64,000 nucleotides of DNA from contig NZ_JAEDAH010000008.1 of assembly GCF_020320395.1 (NCBI RefSeq), positions 1 to 64,000 on the forward strand, in the 5' to 3' direction. The stretch's first letter is position 1. The number at the start of each line of letters is the position of its first letter. Positions 1-8,439 of the stretch are shown here, one piece after another. The translations under genes were made by a program, and so were the position numbers. Source of the DNA: Thalassolituus marinus. GTDB taxonomy: Bacteria; Pseudomonadota; Gammaproteobacteria; Pseudomonadales; Oceanobacteraceae. Below the pieces are notes generated by a model that had not been told where the DNA came from, did no database searches, and saw only the letters and a list, made by a program, of their open reading frames with translations.

Positions 1-147
1 GGGGTCGGCCCGCCGGCAAGGGGATAAGTTCCCCTGCGAGGCAGCAGGCCTTGATGTTAAAACATGCTGTTTTTGTCAGCTATGATGCTGATTAAAAACT
101 GTGGGACAGCAGTGGGCTTTGAGCCGGCTTTTTTGTGTCTGCAGCAA
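1..147. other. intergenic edge of window, downstream of rapA
   Basis: No gene is visible. A perfect 6-bp inverted repeat with a 5-nt loop (AGGGGA / TCCCCT, near 18-34) could be part of a terminator belonging to a gene outside the window, but no T-run follows it. No convincing terminator for rapA can be assigned here. Confidence 0.4.
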
Positions 148-2904
148 TCAGCCGCAGAACACCAGGCGTACACTATCAAGTGCCAGCTGAGAGTTGCTGA
201 TGGCATCCAGAACCGCATCGCGTTCTGCGCGAATTTCATCCACCAGTTGCGGTGGAATGGCTGGGTTCTGCTCAGCCAGTGCATGCAGACGCTCAATACG
301 ATCTGAGTAGGCTTCGCTGGCTTTGGCGGTGGCGCGGTCAACCATTTTCGACAGCTGGCCGGCGCCAAGCTTTTCCAGTTTATGGATTACCGGCTGCACA
401 GCCGCAGTCTTCTGCTCTACCAGGCCGCGAGCGGTACCTTTGCCTAATGGAAGGACAAAGCCTGGTAATTCACCATCGTTTACTTTCAGGTCACCGCTTG
501 GTGTCATCATCAGATGCATGGCATTCGGTGGCAGAAAGCGCTCGACCGCCAGTGCTTTCGGTGCCGGGCAGCGGGCAACGAACTGCAGCTCTATAAAGCA
601 ATCGCCGGTGCGGTGATTGTGATCTTCAATGTAACCTGCCGCAGCATTCCCGGCTGGTCCGGAAGTGATCAATTCAAGCGCCTGATCAACAAACGGGTGC
701 TCCCAGCTCAGGAACTGGACATCGTCACGAGACAGGGCAACGTCGCGACGGGTGGTGGCCATGAATCCGTCTTCCGGAAGATGGGGCAGGTCGGGTACCA
801 GCATGTGGTCGCCTGGTGCAATGGTGATGCAATCGCCACCCAGATCAATCAGCTCGAGACCAAAGGCATCAGCAAATAACTCAAGGAAGTCATTCAGCTC
901 AGCTTCGTCTTCGATATGGGTAATGGTCATTTCACGGGCCAGTGCCTTAGCTCGAACCGGGTGACAGGAATGAAGTTCCAGCAGACGATCACGACCAGCT
1001 TCCAGGCGTGCCAGCATGGCATCACGCTCACTGGCCAGCTGAGTAATCAGCTCAGCCATACCATCACCACTCAGAATGGCGGCTTCAATGGCTTCACGAT
1101 GGGTTTCCAGCAACGACTGAGCGGCTGGATTCGGGCGCGAAAATACGTCCAGACCGTCATTCAGAATATGCGCCCAGCGGCCGGCGACATGGTCGGCAAA
1201 GGCTGGAATGTAAAGGCGGATGTCGTCAGCCTGGCCGATACGGTCGAGACGACCAATGCGCTGCTCAATCAGGTCGCAGTTGAACGGCAGATCGAACAGT
1301 ACCAGATGGTGGGCGAACTGGAAGTTACGGCCTTCGCTACCAATTTCAGAGCACAGCAGGATGCGTGCGCCCTGTTCATGGTCGGCAAAGTAGGCTGCGG
1401 CCCGGTCGCGCTCAATCATGTCCATATCTTCATGGAAGACGGCAACCTGAATGCCGCAGCTTTCCCATAACCACTGCTCCAGGTCGAGCACGGTCTGGGC
1501 GTGATGGCAGATCAGTACGATTTTATCCTTGCCTGAGCCCGCCAGAACCTCCAGCAGCCAGTCACAGCGCGGATCATCGTTACACCAGTCACTGCGGCCC
1601 GCTTCCGGAAACAGTTGTGTCAGATCATCAGGCAGATCTTCGGATAGAGGCGCTTCCAGCTCTGCCAGTTGCGGCAGGCGTTCTGGGAAGCCCGTTACAC
1701 CATGGCGGGTGTTACGGAACAGCGCACGGCCCGGGCCGCGACGGTCAATCAAGGCTTCCAGCACGCGGTTGCGCTGGGCGCTGTCGCTCAGGTCAGTATC
1801 GGCAAAGTCAGGCAGCAAACTGACCAGTGTGGCGGTCTGGCTGGCATCCAGCTCATTGTCGGAGGCCAGGGTTCCGGCCAGTTCTGCGATTGGCTGGTAG
1901 GCTTCTTGTTCCTGCAGGAATTGCGGCAGTGAAGGGTAGCGTTGCGGGTCGAGCAGGCGCAGACGCGCGTAGTGGCCTTCCACGCCCAGTTGTTCCGGAG
2001 TGGCTGTGAGCAACAGTAGTCCCGGGGTGGTCAGGGATAACTCTTCAACCAGTTGATAGCCGGTATCCGCGCCTTCTTCACTCCACTCTAGATGGTGCGC
2101 TTCATCGACTACCAGCATATCCCACTGGCTGGCATTGATCTGTTCGCGTACTTCGTCGCGGGTGGCCAGTGACAACGGACAAAGGAACAGCTGGCCATTA
2201 CCGAACAAATCATCTTCTTCGTAGATCGACAGTCGGTTAATGATGTTAAAGCGCAGGTTAAAGCGGCGAATCATCTCGACCAGCCACTGGTGAGTCAGAT
2301 GGTCGGGCACGATGACCAGTGCACGCTGAATGCGCTGCTGCAACAACAGGCGGTGCAGAATCAGACCAGCTTCGATGGTTTTGCCTAAGCCGACCTCATC
2401 GGCCAGCAGCACGCGCGGGATGGCGTCCTGAGTAACCTGCTGAGCAATATAGAGCTGGTGTGGCAGCAAGCTGGTCCGGCCGCCGAGTAAGCCATAGTAA
2501 GGGCGCTGGCGCAGGGTACTCAGTTGCTTCAGAGCCATCTGGCGCAGTTCAAACAGGTTGTTGTTATCAATCTGGCCGGAAAACAAGCGATCGGACGGTT
2601 GGTTCAGCTGGATTTGTCCGCTGAGATGGATCTCTGAAATCTGACGCTCACCGTCGGAGTAAAACAGAATGCCGTCGAGATCATTGATGTCGGTGATGGT
2701 CATGGTGGTGCCATCAGACAGTGGGATCAGGTCGCCTTCTTTGAATGCCACCCTGGTCAGCGGAGCGTTCTGCTTCGAATAGCTGCGGACATCGTCAACG
2801 GAAGGGAAGTACACCGTTACAACACGAAAATCCACGTTCTGAATCAGGCCGAGTCCGAGATCGGTTTCGGCTTCACTGATCCAACGCTGACCAATTTTGT
2901 ACAT
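148..2904 (-). CDS. rapA: RNA polymerase-associated ATPase RapA
   Basis: SWI2/SNF2-family ATPase that binds RNA polymerase and helps recycle it after transcription. The 918-residue protein is slightly shorter than the E. coli enzyme (968). The N-terminal Tudor-like region begins right at the start codon with the family's usual MYKIGQRW. The Walker A motif GLGKT is at residues 172-176, the DEAH box at 267-270, and the helicase-C signature RIGRLDRIGQ near residue 548. A long helical C-terminal region follows, as in RapA. It is a single-gene unit divergent from the DUF945 gene, with 204 bp between them. Family assignment is secure; activity is inferred from the family. Confidence 0.97.
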   Translation of the reverse strand: MYKIGQRWISEAETDLGLGLIQNVDFRVVTVYFPSVDDVRSYSKQNAPLTRVAFKEGDLIPLSDGTTMTITDINDLDGILFYSDGERQISEIHLSGQIQLNQPSDRLFSGQIDNNNLFELRQMALKQLSTLRQRPYYGLLGGRTSLLPHQLYIAQQVTQDAIPRVLLADEVGLGKTIEAGLILHRLLLQQRIQRALVIVPDHLTHQWLVEMIRRFNLRFNIINRLSIYEEDDLFGNGQLFLCPLSLATRDEVREQINASQWDMLVVDEAHHLEWSEEGADTGYQLVEELSLTTPGLLLLTATPEQLGVEGHYARLRLLDPQRYPSLPQFLQEQEAYQPIAELAGTLASDNELDASQTATLVSLLPDFADTDLSDSAQRNRVLEALIDRRGPGRALFRNTRHGVTGFPERLPQLAELEAPLSEDLPDDLTQLFPEAGRSDWCNDDPRCDWLLEVLAGSGKDKIVLICHHAQTVLDLEQWLWESCGIQVAVFHEDMDMIERDRAAAYFADHEQGARILLCSEIGSEGRNFQFAHHLVLFDLPFNCDLIEQRIGRLDRIGQADDIRLYIPAFADHVAGRWAHILNDGLDVFSRPNPAAQSLLETHREAIEAAILSGDGMAELITQLASERDAMLARLEAGRDRLLELHSCHPVRAKALAREMTITHIEDEAELNDFLELFADAFGLELIDLGGDCITIAPGDHMLVPDLPHLPEDGFMATTRRDVALSRDDVQFLSWEHPFVDQALELITSGPAGNAAAGYIEDHNHRTGDCFIELQFVARCPAPKALAVERFLPPNAMHLMMTPSGDLKVNDGELPGFVLPLGKGTARGLVEQKTAAVQPVIHKLEKLGAGQLSKMVDRATAKASEAYSDRIERLHALAEQNPAIPPQLVDEIRAERDAVLDAISNSQLALDSVRLVFCG

Positions 2905-3108
2905 ATTCTAAAATCCTGAAACTTGCGGAGGGTTAACGCTCTGGCCCGTTTAGTAGCAATAGCGGGCGGGCGCGAAGTCTAGCGTATGGCCGCCGCAAAT
3001 CCCACCGTTGAGGTCACGGAGTTTCTAATTGTCTGGCTGTAAAGGTACTATAGCCCCTTGCTCCGGGGACGGAGCAGGAGTCTCTGTTACTAAGGAAAGG
3101 TATTTACG

Positions 3109-4413
3109 ATGGGAAAAATTCTGGCACTTTCTGTTGCGCTGCCAATTGTTGGGGCTGTTGCTGCAACCGGATATCTGACGCATCAGAACGTTCAGTCCTA
3201 CCGCACACAGCTTGCAGCTGTGCTGGAGGAAACCAACGCGTCGCTCTACCCGCAAGGAATGCGCATTACACTCGACAGCGTTGAAGAAAAATACTTCGGC
3301 GTTGTTCGTGATGAAAACTACGTCCTGATTGAAATGAAGCAGGGCGGACGCATCATGGGGTTTCACCAGCAGGTAATTATCGAGCCAACCCGCGCTTACG
3401 GTACCTTTGGTATTGATCCGGAAGTAGGCATGGCTGCGGTCATGCTGGCCAATGCGCCAGGCCTGATTGACGGGCAGCAGGGCTATTGGGAAATGAATGG
3501 CAGCACGATGATGCTGGACAGTCATTATCAGACTGGTGCCTTTGACTTGCGCCTCGGAGACGGCCCGACGGTGACTGTTGCGCCGCTGATCGTGGATACC
3601 ACAATGGATCTCACCGGAGATCGTCGTAGTTCCGGGAAGATCACATTGGCCAGTGTCAGTCTCAACAAAGGCAATGGTGCTGGCGAGTTCTCGCTCAATG
3701 ACATGGAGCTGACAACTCGCTCGCACGTTATGGGAACCCAGCCATTCGTCGATCGTATCAATTATCGGGTAGGCAATATTGCAATTACCGAAGCTGATGG
3801 CAGCCGGGTTTTGCTGCGTGGCTTTGAAACAGCGCAAGCCAGCTTGCTTGATCGGGGGACCTACGCGACGCTGATTACCGCATCGATGGATGATCTGAAA
3901 GTGACGCTGGCCTCTAAGGACCTGAGTGTTGATCCGAGTGCATTGCGCCTTTATGTGGACGGCATCCACTGGCAGTCGCTGCGCTCCGTCAGTGAACAGG
4001 TTCAGTCAGCAGGAGGTGAAGATCCTGCGGTTATGATTCGTGCCTTGTCTGAAGTTGGTGCACGTGGTGCCAGTGTGACGCTGGAAGATTTTACCAGCAG
4101 CTTCGTGTTTAACGATCGTGGGCCAGATGGCATTGGTGCGGCGGGAGATGTAAAAGCGACCGGCTACTACCAGTTAGCTCCGGGTAGTGCAGAAGCGCTT
4201 CTGCAGGAGTGGGCGGGGCGCTCAGAAGCTGGCTTGTCCGTCAGTCTGAGCCACAGCCTTCTGCAAAGTCCGCTGGCAGAGCATATGCTTGCATTGATTG
4301 ATGCGGGATATATTCGTGATGACGGCGACCGCTTAGTCAGTGAATTAAGGTTCAGTGGTGGCAACCTCACGGCTAACAGCCTGCCATTGGATGGCCTGGT
4401 AAGCGCAGAATAA
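3109..4413 (+). CDS. DUF945 (YdgA-like) family protein
   Basis: A 434-residue protein with an N-terminal hydrophobic segment (about residues 3-21) that looks like a signal anchor, followed by a long beta-rich region without cysteines. The N-terminal pattern, a TM anchor and then a short helical stretch (YRTQLAAVLEETNASLYPQG), matches the YdgA/DUF945 family, whose members are inner-membrane-anchored periplasmic proteins of unclear role. The start is supported by AAGGAAAGG upstream of the ATG. The gene stands alone and ends in a strong terminator. No specific function can be assigned. Confidence 0.75.
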   Translation: MGKILALSVALPIVGAVAATGYLTHQNVQSYRTQLAAVLEETNASLYPQGMRITLDSVEEKYFGVVRDENYVLIEMKQGGRIMGFHQQVIIEPTRAYGTFGIDPEVGMAAVMLANAPGLIDGQQGYWEMNGSTMMLDSHYQTGAFDLRLGDGPTVTVAPLIVDTTMDLTGDRRSSGKITLASVSLNKGNGAGEFSLNDMELTTRSHVMGTQPFVDRINYRVGNIAITEADGSRVLLRGFETAQASLLDRGTYATLITASMDDLKVTLASKDLSVDPSALRLYVDGIHWQSLRSVSEQVQSAGGEDPAVMIRALSEVGARGASVTLEDFTSSFVFNDRGPDGIGAAGDVKATGYYQLAPGSAEALLQEWAGRSEAGLSVSLSHSLLQSPLAEHMLALIDAGYIRDDGDRLVSELRFSGGNLTANSLPLDGLVSAE

Positions 4414-4416
4414 AAC

Positions 4417-4440
4417 AAGCCGGCAATAGCCGGCTTTTTT
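4417..4440. terminator. terminator after DUF945 gene, bidirectional
   Basis: GCCGGC (4419-4424), AATA loop, GCCGGC (4429-4434) and then six T. On the other strand the hairpin is followed by TTGTTTTA, so it could also end the leftward gene at 4461-4985. Confidence 0.9.
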
Positions 4441-4460
4441 ATTGGGTTGTCGAATGGCAT

Positions 4461-4985
4461 TTAACGCAGTAGTTGCTGGCTTAATGAACGGCCAAGTACA
4501 ACATGACCTTGCAGGTAGTCGCATAGTTGATAGAACCGCGCTGTTGCAGGGTCTGACAACAGATAGTCGCGCATAGACAGGCCGCTAAACAACGAATCTT
4601 TGCTGGTCGGCAGGCAGAAGGCGCTGAAACGCAGCTCGGCGGGCATCACTATGGACAGGATGCCGTCAAGGCGAAACAGACAGCCAATGCGCTCCTGGGT
4701 GTCTGTTGGCAAACGCAGGCTATTAGACTTTTCCGCATCCGCTTGCCACAAACCAAGGGTTTCCGGCGAGCAGGAAAGCAGACAGGCGAGAGTGTCATGG
4801 TCCATTGCCCAGCGCTCCGGTCCTGATTGCTTTATCAGCCAGTTCAGGCCCTGAGTATCGCTGGTCGGCGTTAGTCGCTGAGTGCCGGGCGCTTGCGTTG
4901 GTGGAATGGGAGGCCTGCTCACAAGGATTCCTGCGCTGAATACGTCTGTCAGTAAGACTAGGCCATTGCTGACGCTTGTAAACAC
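4461..4985 (-). CDS. MbcA/ParS/Xre-antitoxin-like protein, no visible toxin partner
   Basis: A 174-residue protein beginning at a GTG. The middle (about residues 58-80, ERWAMDHDTLACLLSCSPET) looks like a short helix-turn-helix. The C-terminal half has the pattern of the Xre/MbcA/ParS toxin-binding domain (formerly DUF2384): an ERIG-like helix, then LFSGLSMRDYLLSDP and a final QLCDYLQ helix. In most systems this antitoxin sits beside a RES-domain toxin, but none is present on either side. It may be a solitary regulator or the leftover of a broken toxin-antitoxin pair. Assignment rests on pattern recognition only. Confidence 0.5.
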   Translation of the reverse strand: MFTSVSNGLVLLTDVFSAGILVSRPPIPPTQAPGTQRLTPTSDTQGLNWLIKQSGPERWAMDHDTLACLLSCSPETLGLWQADAEKSNSLRLPTDTQERIGCLFRLDGILSIVMPAELRFSAFCLPTSKDSLFSGLSMRDYLLSDPATARFYQLCDYLQGHVVLGRSLSQQLLR

Positions 4986-5055
4986 AAGTGGCGCAGGAGT
5001 GCCATATTGGTGGTCGTTAGCTATGGCCTAACGTCCTTCATTCAGATGGCGCTGA

Positions 5056-5436
5056 ATGGCTTCGGCAATTCTGTCGTCGCTGAAACCGAAACGATCGATC
5101 AGGGGGCTCAGAAGGCCTGTCATTCTGGCCATGATTGCATTTGAAAGGCTGCGTGATGGTGAGCCATCCATTGATCAGATCGCGCGGGTATTGAATTGCT
5201 CCGCCAGAACACTGCAGCGCCGATTGCAGGTGGCGGGAACAAGCTACCGTGAAGAGCTGAACCTGGTTCGCTATAAGCTTGCCAGATCATACCTGGAAGA
5301 TCCTAGTTTGCAGATTATCGATGTGGCGATGCTACTAGGTTACTCCGAGCACAGTGTGTTTACCCGGGCGTTCCGCGAGTGGAGCGGTAAGACTCCTCAG
5401 GATTTTCGTCAGCAACGCAGGCTAGCTCCTGAGTGA
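5056..5436 (+). CDS. AraC-type DNA-binding domain, probably an N-terminally truncated regulator
   Basis: Residues from about 26 onward are a normal AraC C-terminal domain with two helix-turn-helix units: SIDQIARVLNCSARTLQRRL, then VAMLLGYSEHSVFTRAFREW followed by GKTPQDFR. Family members of this type usually carry a sensor domain of about 200 residues in front. Here a TGA stop lies directly before the ATG at 5056, and residues 1-25 look unlike AraC. The homology therefore begins abruptly near 5131, as expected for a deletion junction. It could still make a bare HTH protein. The neighbouring DNA also looks decayed, so I regard it as a remnant rather than an intact regulator. Confidence 0.6.
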   Translation: MASAILSSLKPKRSIRGLRRPVILAMIAFERLRDGEPSIDQIARVLNCSARTLQRRLQVAGTSYREELNLVRYKLARSYLEDPSLQIIDVAMLLGYSEHSVFTRAFREWSGKTPQDFRQQRRLAPE

Positions 5437-5521
5437 GAAACGGCACAGGCCGATAATTTTTTCTGCGCTACAGGCTGGCATGCTTGCGGTCATCACGGTG
5501 TTTAAGGGTGGTGATATATCA

Positions 5522-5839
5522 ATGATACTTCCGATAATTGATATTATCGGAATAAGTGGGTGTGGCATATTTGCAGTTGATAGAGACCGTCTTGCGAGCT
5601 ATGGCAGCACCTTTGTTATGTGGATAACCTCTGCTTTCGCATTATTCTGCTGCCTTCTCTGGTTGGGCTTATTTCAGGGAGCTGGCAGTATGTTTCGTAC
5701 CGTTGCCAGATTGCGGTCAGATGCCATCCGATCAGGCGTGTCTGGTCAGGCAATCTTTCATCAGCCCGGATTCAGTCGGCGGAATAATCATTCCGCAACG
5801 CGTTTAATAACTAATAACCTTTTAAAAACAAATAGATAG
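5522..5839 (+). pseudogene. possible remnant of a UPF0126/TRIC-type membrane protein
   Basis: The first 50 or so residues from the ATG at 5522 follow the start of UPF0126 (TRIC-channel related) proteins: a hydrophobic helix with an IIDIIG-like start, then FAVDRDRLASYGSTFV and a second hydrophobic helix. Intact members continue with a GGGTLRD-type motif and about 200 residues in total. Here the similarity ends after about 50 residues and the rest is polar and unlike the family. No good ribosome binding site is visible. Read as a broken gene fragment; the similarity is weak and short. Confidence 0.3.
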
Positions 5840-6204
5840 AAATCGTAATTTGAGTTGAATGTTAGGTCTTCGTGACTGGTCCGGCCAGCGAAACAGAATA
5901 ACCCCTGGGCTTAATGTCCTACCTTGCATGATGGAAACTTGTTGAGACTGGTTTTGCTCAGTCCGGAAGAATTTCGTAATCAGGCTTATATAGTTTTTGT
6001 TTATGACGTAAGACTCCATGCATTCCGGGTTCCGGTGTGGTTGTGAATAAGTCGGATGCCGTCTTGCGTTTGAATGTCTCGTGTTATCCAAAGCCTGGCA
6101 GTGCCTGGCCAGCTCAGAACAGTACAATCTTCTCTGCAGGGTTTTTGGATTTAGCTTGGTGTTGGGGTTTCGATGCCTTATATTTCCGATAATTCTTTGT
6201 CGCA
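5840..6204. other. non-coding stretch upstream of the tyrosine recombinase
   Basis: No supported gene on either strand. The stretch starts AT-rich (near 5800-5840) and reads like decayed sequence. It ends with the sequence CCGATAATT at 6186-6194, which also occurs at 5450-5458 and 5531-5539. The copy at 5531 lies in a perfect 9-bp inverted repeat, 5530-5551. Confidence 0.5.
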
Positions 6205-7437
6205 GTGAAATGTATGTTTGCTCTGGATCATCCACCAGTTCCACTGATTGATTCGCTGGATCAGCTTGGCTCTCCGCTGACGGAAGCGCGCCGCATCCTG
6301 GCTCGGGTACCTGCTGCCAAAGCACTCGATGGTGCGTTTGAGGATCTGGTTCATTCCCTTAGTTTTCTGGTCAGTTACAACGGTAGCAGTGCCACGTTTA
6401 ACAGCTACCGGCGCGAAGTTGAGCGTCTGTTGCAGTGGGTGTGGCTTATTCGGGGGTGTTCGCTTGGAGAGCTGCGCCGCCAGGATCTGGAGGAATACAT
6501 ACGCTTCTGTCAGTCCCCTCCCCGCGCCTGGATTGGTCATAAGCAGGTCAGCCGCTTTCGGAATAGTCAGGGCGAGCGTATTGCCAATCATGACTGGCGG
6601 CCCTTTGTACAGCCAAAGGATGAGCGCAGCTTTGCCCTGTCACAGAAGAGTCTTCAGGCGTTGTTCGCAGTGCTTTCAACGTACTTTAACTATCTGCTGC
6701 AGGAAGATTATCTGCGTATCAATCCGGTTGCTCTTATACGCCAGAAGAGCAAGTTTCTGCAGAAACACGCTTATCAGGAGCCGGTTCGACGCATATCAAA
6801 CCTGCAATGGGACTTTGTATTGGAAACTGCAGAGTTGATGGCGCGGGATAATCCACCCGAGCATGAGCGTTCGCTGTTTGTGATGCGGCTGCTGTTCGGT
6901 ATGTATCTGCGCATATCGGAACTGGTCGCGGACGAACGTTCTACTCCGGTCATGGGTGACTTTCACACCGATGCGGATGGCAACTGGTGGTTGCGCGTCG
7001 TTGGCAAGGGAAACAAAGCACGCCTTGTGACGGTATCTGACGATATGCTCGACGCGCTGCGCCGCTATCGCCAATTTCTTGGTCTACCTAAGCTCCCGTA
7101 TACAGGTGAGCAGACGCCACTTATTGGTAAGATCAAAGGACGCGGTCCGGTCACCAGTACCCGCCAGATTCGTTATCTTGTGCAACGTTGCTTTGATGCA
7201 GCATTTGAGCGCATGCGCAGCCAGGGACTTGAAGATGAAGCACAGGAATTACGCGTCGCCACTGTTCACTGGCTGCGGCACACGGGCATTTCAGAAGACG
7301 TGAAGTACCGCCCGAAAGAACATGTTAAGGAAGACGCGGGTCACGCCAGCATGGCAACCACTGACCGCTATATCGACACCGAACTGCGAGAGCGCCACGC
7401 CAGTGCGAGACACAAGAAGCTTAAGCCAGAGCTTTAG
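6205..7437 (+). CDS. tyrosine recombinase / phage-type integrase
   Basis: Site-specific recombinase of the tyrosine family, 410 residues. An N-terminal SAM-like DNA-binding domain (about residues 45-170) precedes the catalytic domain. The catalytic set is present: Arg236 in YLRISELV, Lys268 in the beta-hairpin GKGNKAR, His355 and Arg358 in HWLRHTG, His380 in GHASM and the nucleophile Tyr389 in TDRYIDTE. All residues needed for strand exchange are there, so it is probably active. It is not flanked by phage structural genes, tRNA or visible attachment sites. It may be a solitary integrase or the last piece of a lost element. An in-frame ATG at 6214 is an alternative start; no clear ribosome binding site decides between them. 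Confidence 0.9.
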   Translation: MKCMFALDHPPVPLIDSLDQLGSPLTEARRILARVPAAKALDGAFEDLVHSLSFLVSYNGSSATFNSYRREVERLLQWVWLIRGCSLGELRRQDLEEYIRFCQSPPRAWIGHKQVSRFRNSQGERIANHDWRPFVQPKDERSFALSQKSLQALFAVLSTYFNYLLQEDYLRINPVALIRQKSKFLQKHAYQEPVRRISNLQWDFVLETAELMARDNPPEHERSLFVMRLLFGMYLRISELVADERSTPVMGDFHTDADGNWWLRVVGKGNKARLVTVSDDMLDALRRYRQFLGLPKLPYTGEQTPLIGKIKGRGPVTSTRQIRYLVQRCFDAAFERMRSQGLEDEAQELRVATVHWLRHTGISEDVKYRPKEHVKEDAGHASMATTDRYIDTELRERHASARHKKLKPEL

Positions 7438-7463
7438 TGGCTCTGGCATTAAGCGTTATCGCG

Positions 7464-8210
7464 TTAGTGCATGTACTGACCACCGTTGGCGGAAATATTG
7501 GCTCCGGTAATAAAGCCAGAGTTGTCGCTCGACAGGAAGCTCACCACGCGGGCGATGTCCTCTGGTTCGCCGAAGCGTCCAACCGGAATGGTCTGGCGGA
7601 TCTGTTCGCGGATCTCTTCCGGCACATCCATAATCATGCTGGTGGCGATATAACCAGGAGATACCGTGTTTACGGTGATGCCTTTGCTTGCTACTTCCTG
7701 GGCAACGGCCTTAGTAAAGCCATACATGCCCGCTTTGGCTGCAGAGTAGTTCGCCTGCCCAAACTGGCCTTTTTCACCATTGATGGACGAGATATTAACG
7801 ATACGCCCCCACTTCTTCTCCAGCATGTCGTTGATTACCAGTCGGGTCATATAGAACACCGAAGTCAGGTTGGTTTCGATGACATCGTGCCAGTATTCCG
7901 GAGACATCTTTCGCAGCGTGGTGTCGCGGGTAATCCCGCCGTTATTGACCAGTACGTCGATGGTGCCGAAGTCCTTTTTGATTCCTTCAATGCAAGCTTC
8001 GCAGCTGGTCCAGTCACGGATGTTGCCAAATGCCAGTGCGATGTCATAGCCATCGGCCTTCATCTGATCCTGCCACGCCTGAGCTTTCTCGTGCTTGCCA
8101 CCGTGGTAATAGCCGGCCACCACCTGGTAGCCATCATCACTGAGTTGTTTACAGATCGCTGTGCCGATGCCACCTGTGCCACCGGTCACTAATGCAATGC
8201 GCTTACTCAT
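7464..8210 (-). CDS. phaB: acetoacetyl-CoA reductase (NADPH), PhaB type
   Basis: Short-chain dehydrogenase that reduces acetoacetyl-CoA to (R)-3-hydroxybutyryl-CoA, the middle step of polyhydroxybutyrate synthesis. It has 248 residues, the normal length. The cofactor motif TGGTGGIG is at residues 9-16, the NNGG motif follows strand 4 near 89-92, and the catalytic Tyr155 and Lys159 sit in YSAAK. The stretch NISSINGEKGQFGQANYSAA is typical of PhaB rather than FabG, which is also present as a separate gene at 27.6 kb. No phaA or phaC is adjacent. The upstream AGGAGCAGGTT gives a good ribosome binding site. Confidence 0.92.
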   Translation of the reverse strand: MSKRIALVTGGTGGIGTAICKQLSDDGYQVVAGYYHGGKHEKAQAWQDQMKADGYDIALAFGNIRDWTSCEACIEGIKKDFGTIDVLVNNGGITRDTTLRKMSPEYWHDVIETNLTSVFYMTRLVINDMLEKKWGRIVNISSINGEKGQFGQANYSAAKAGMYGFTKAVAQEVASKGITVNTVSPGYIATSMIMDVPEEIREQIRQTIPVGRFGEPEDIARVVSFLSSDNSGFITGANISANGGQYMH

Positions 8211-8400
8211 AACCTGCTCCTTCAGTTCCCTGTTATTGGTCAGCAGACGTTACAATAGCGCCTGTGACACTAAGATTAACGCTACAAAGAAATCCGCCTG
8301 TTGTCTGTCTGTTGCTGTGCCTGACCTGGGTTTCGCGGGTGCAAAGCGGGCGAATCGTTAACTGGCCTGCACGGTAGATGTCGAATGGCCGGGTTTCCGT

Positions 8401-8406
8401 TATAAT
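8401..8406 (+). promoter_or_regulatory. probable -10 element of the thiI promoter
   Basis: A perfect TATAAT hexamer lies 34 bp in front of the thiI start codon. The expected -35 position has no good match to TTGACA, so only the -10 half is supported. Confidence 0.5.
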
Positions 8407-8439
8407 TCCGCGCCCTTTTTACCCGCCGTTCTGATCCCC

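Noticed and set aside
5822-6325. Leftward open frame of 167 codons upstream of and overlapping the recombinase start
   Set aside because: No recognisable domain, composition like random translation, and it runs into the real recombinase gene on the other strand.
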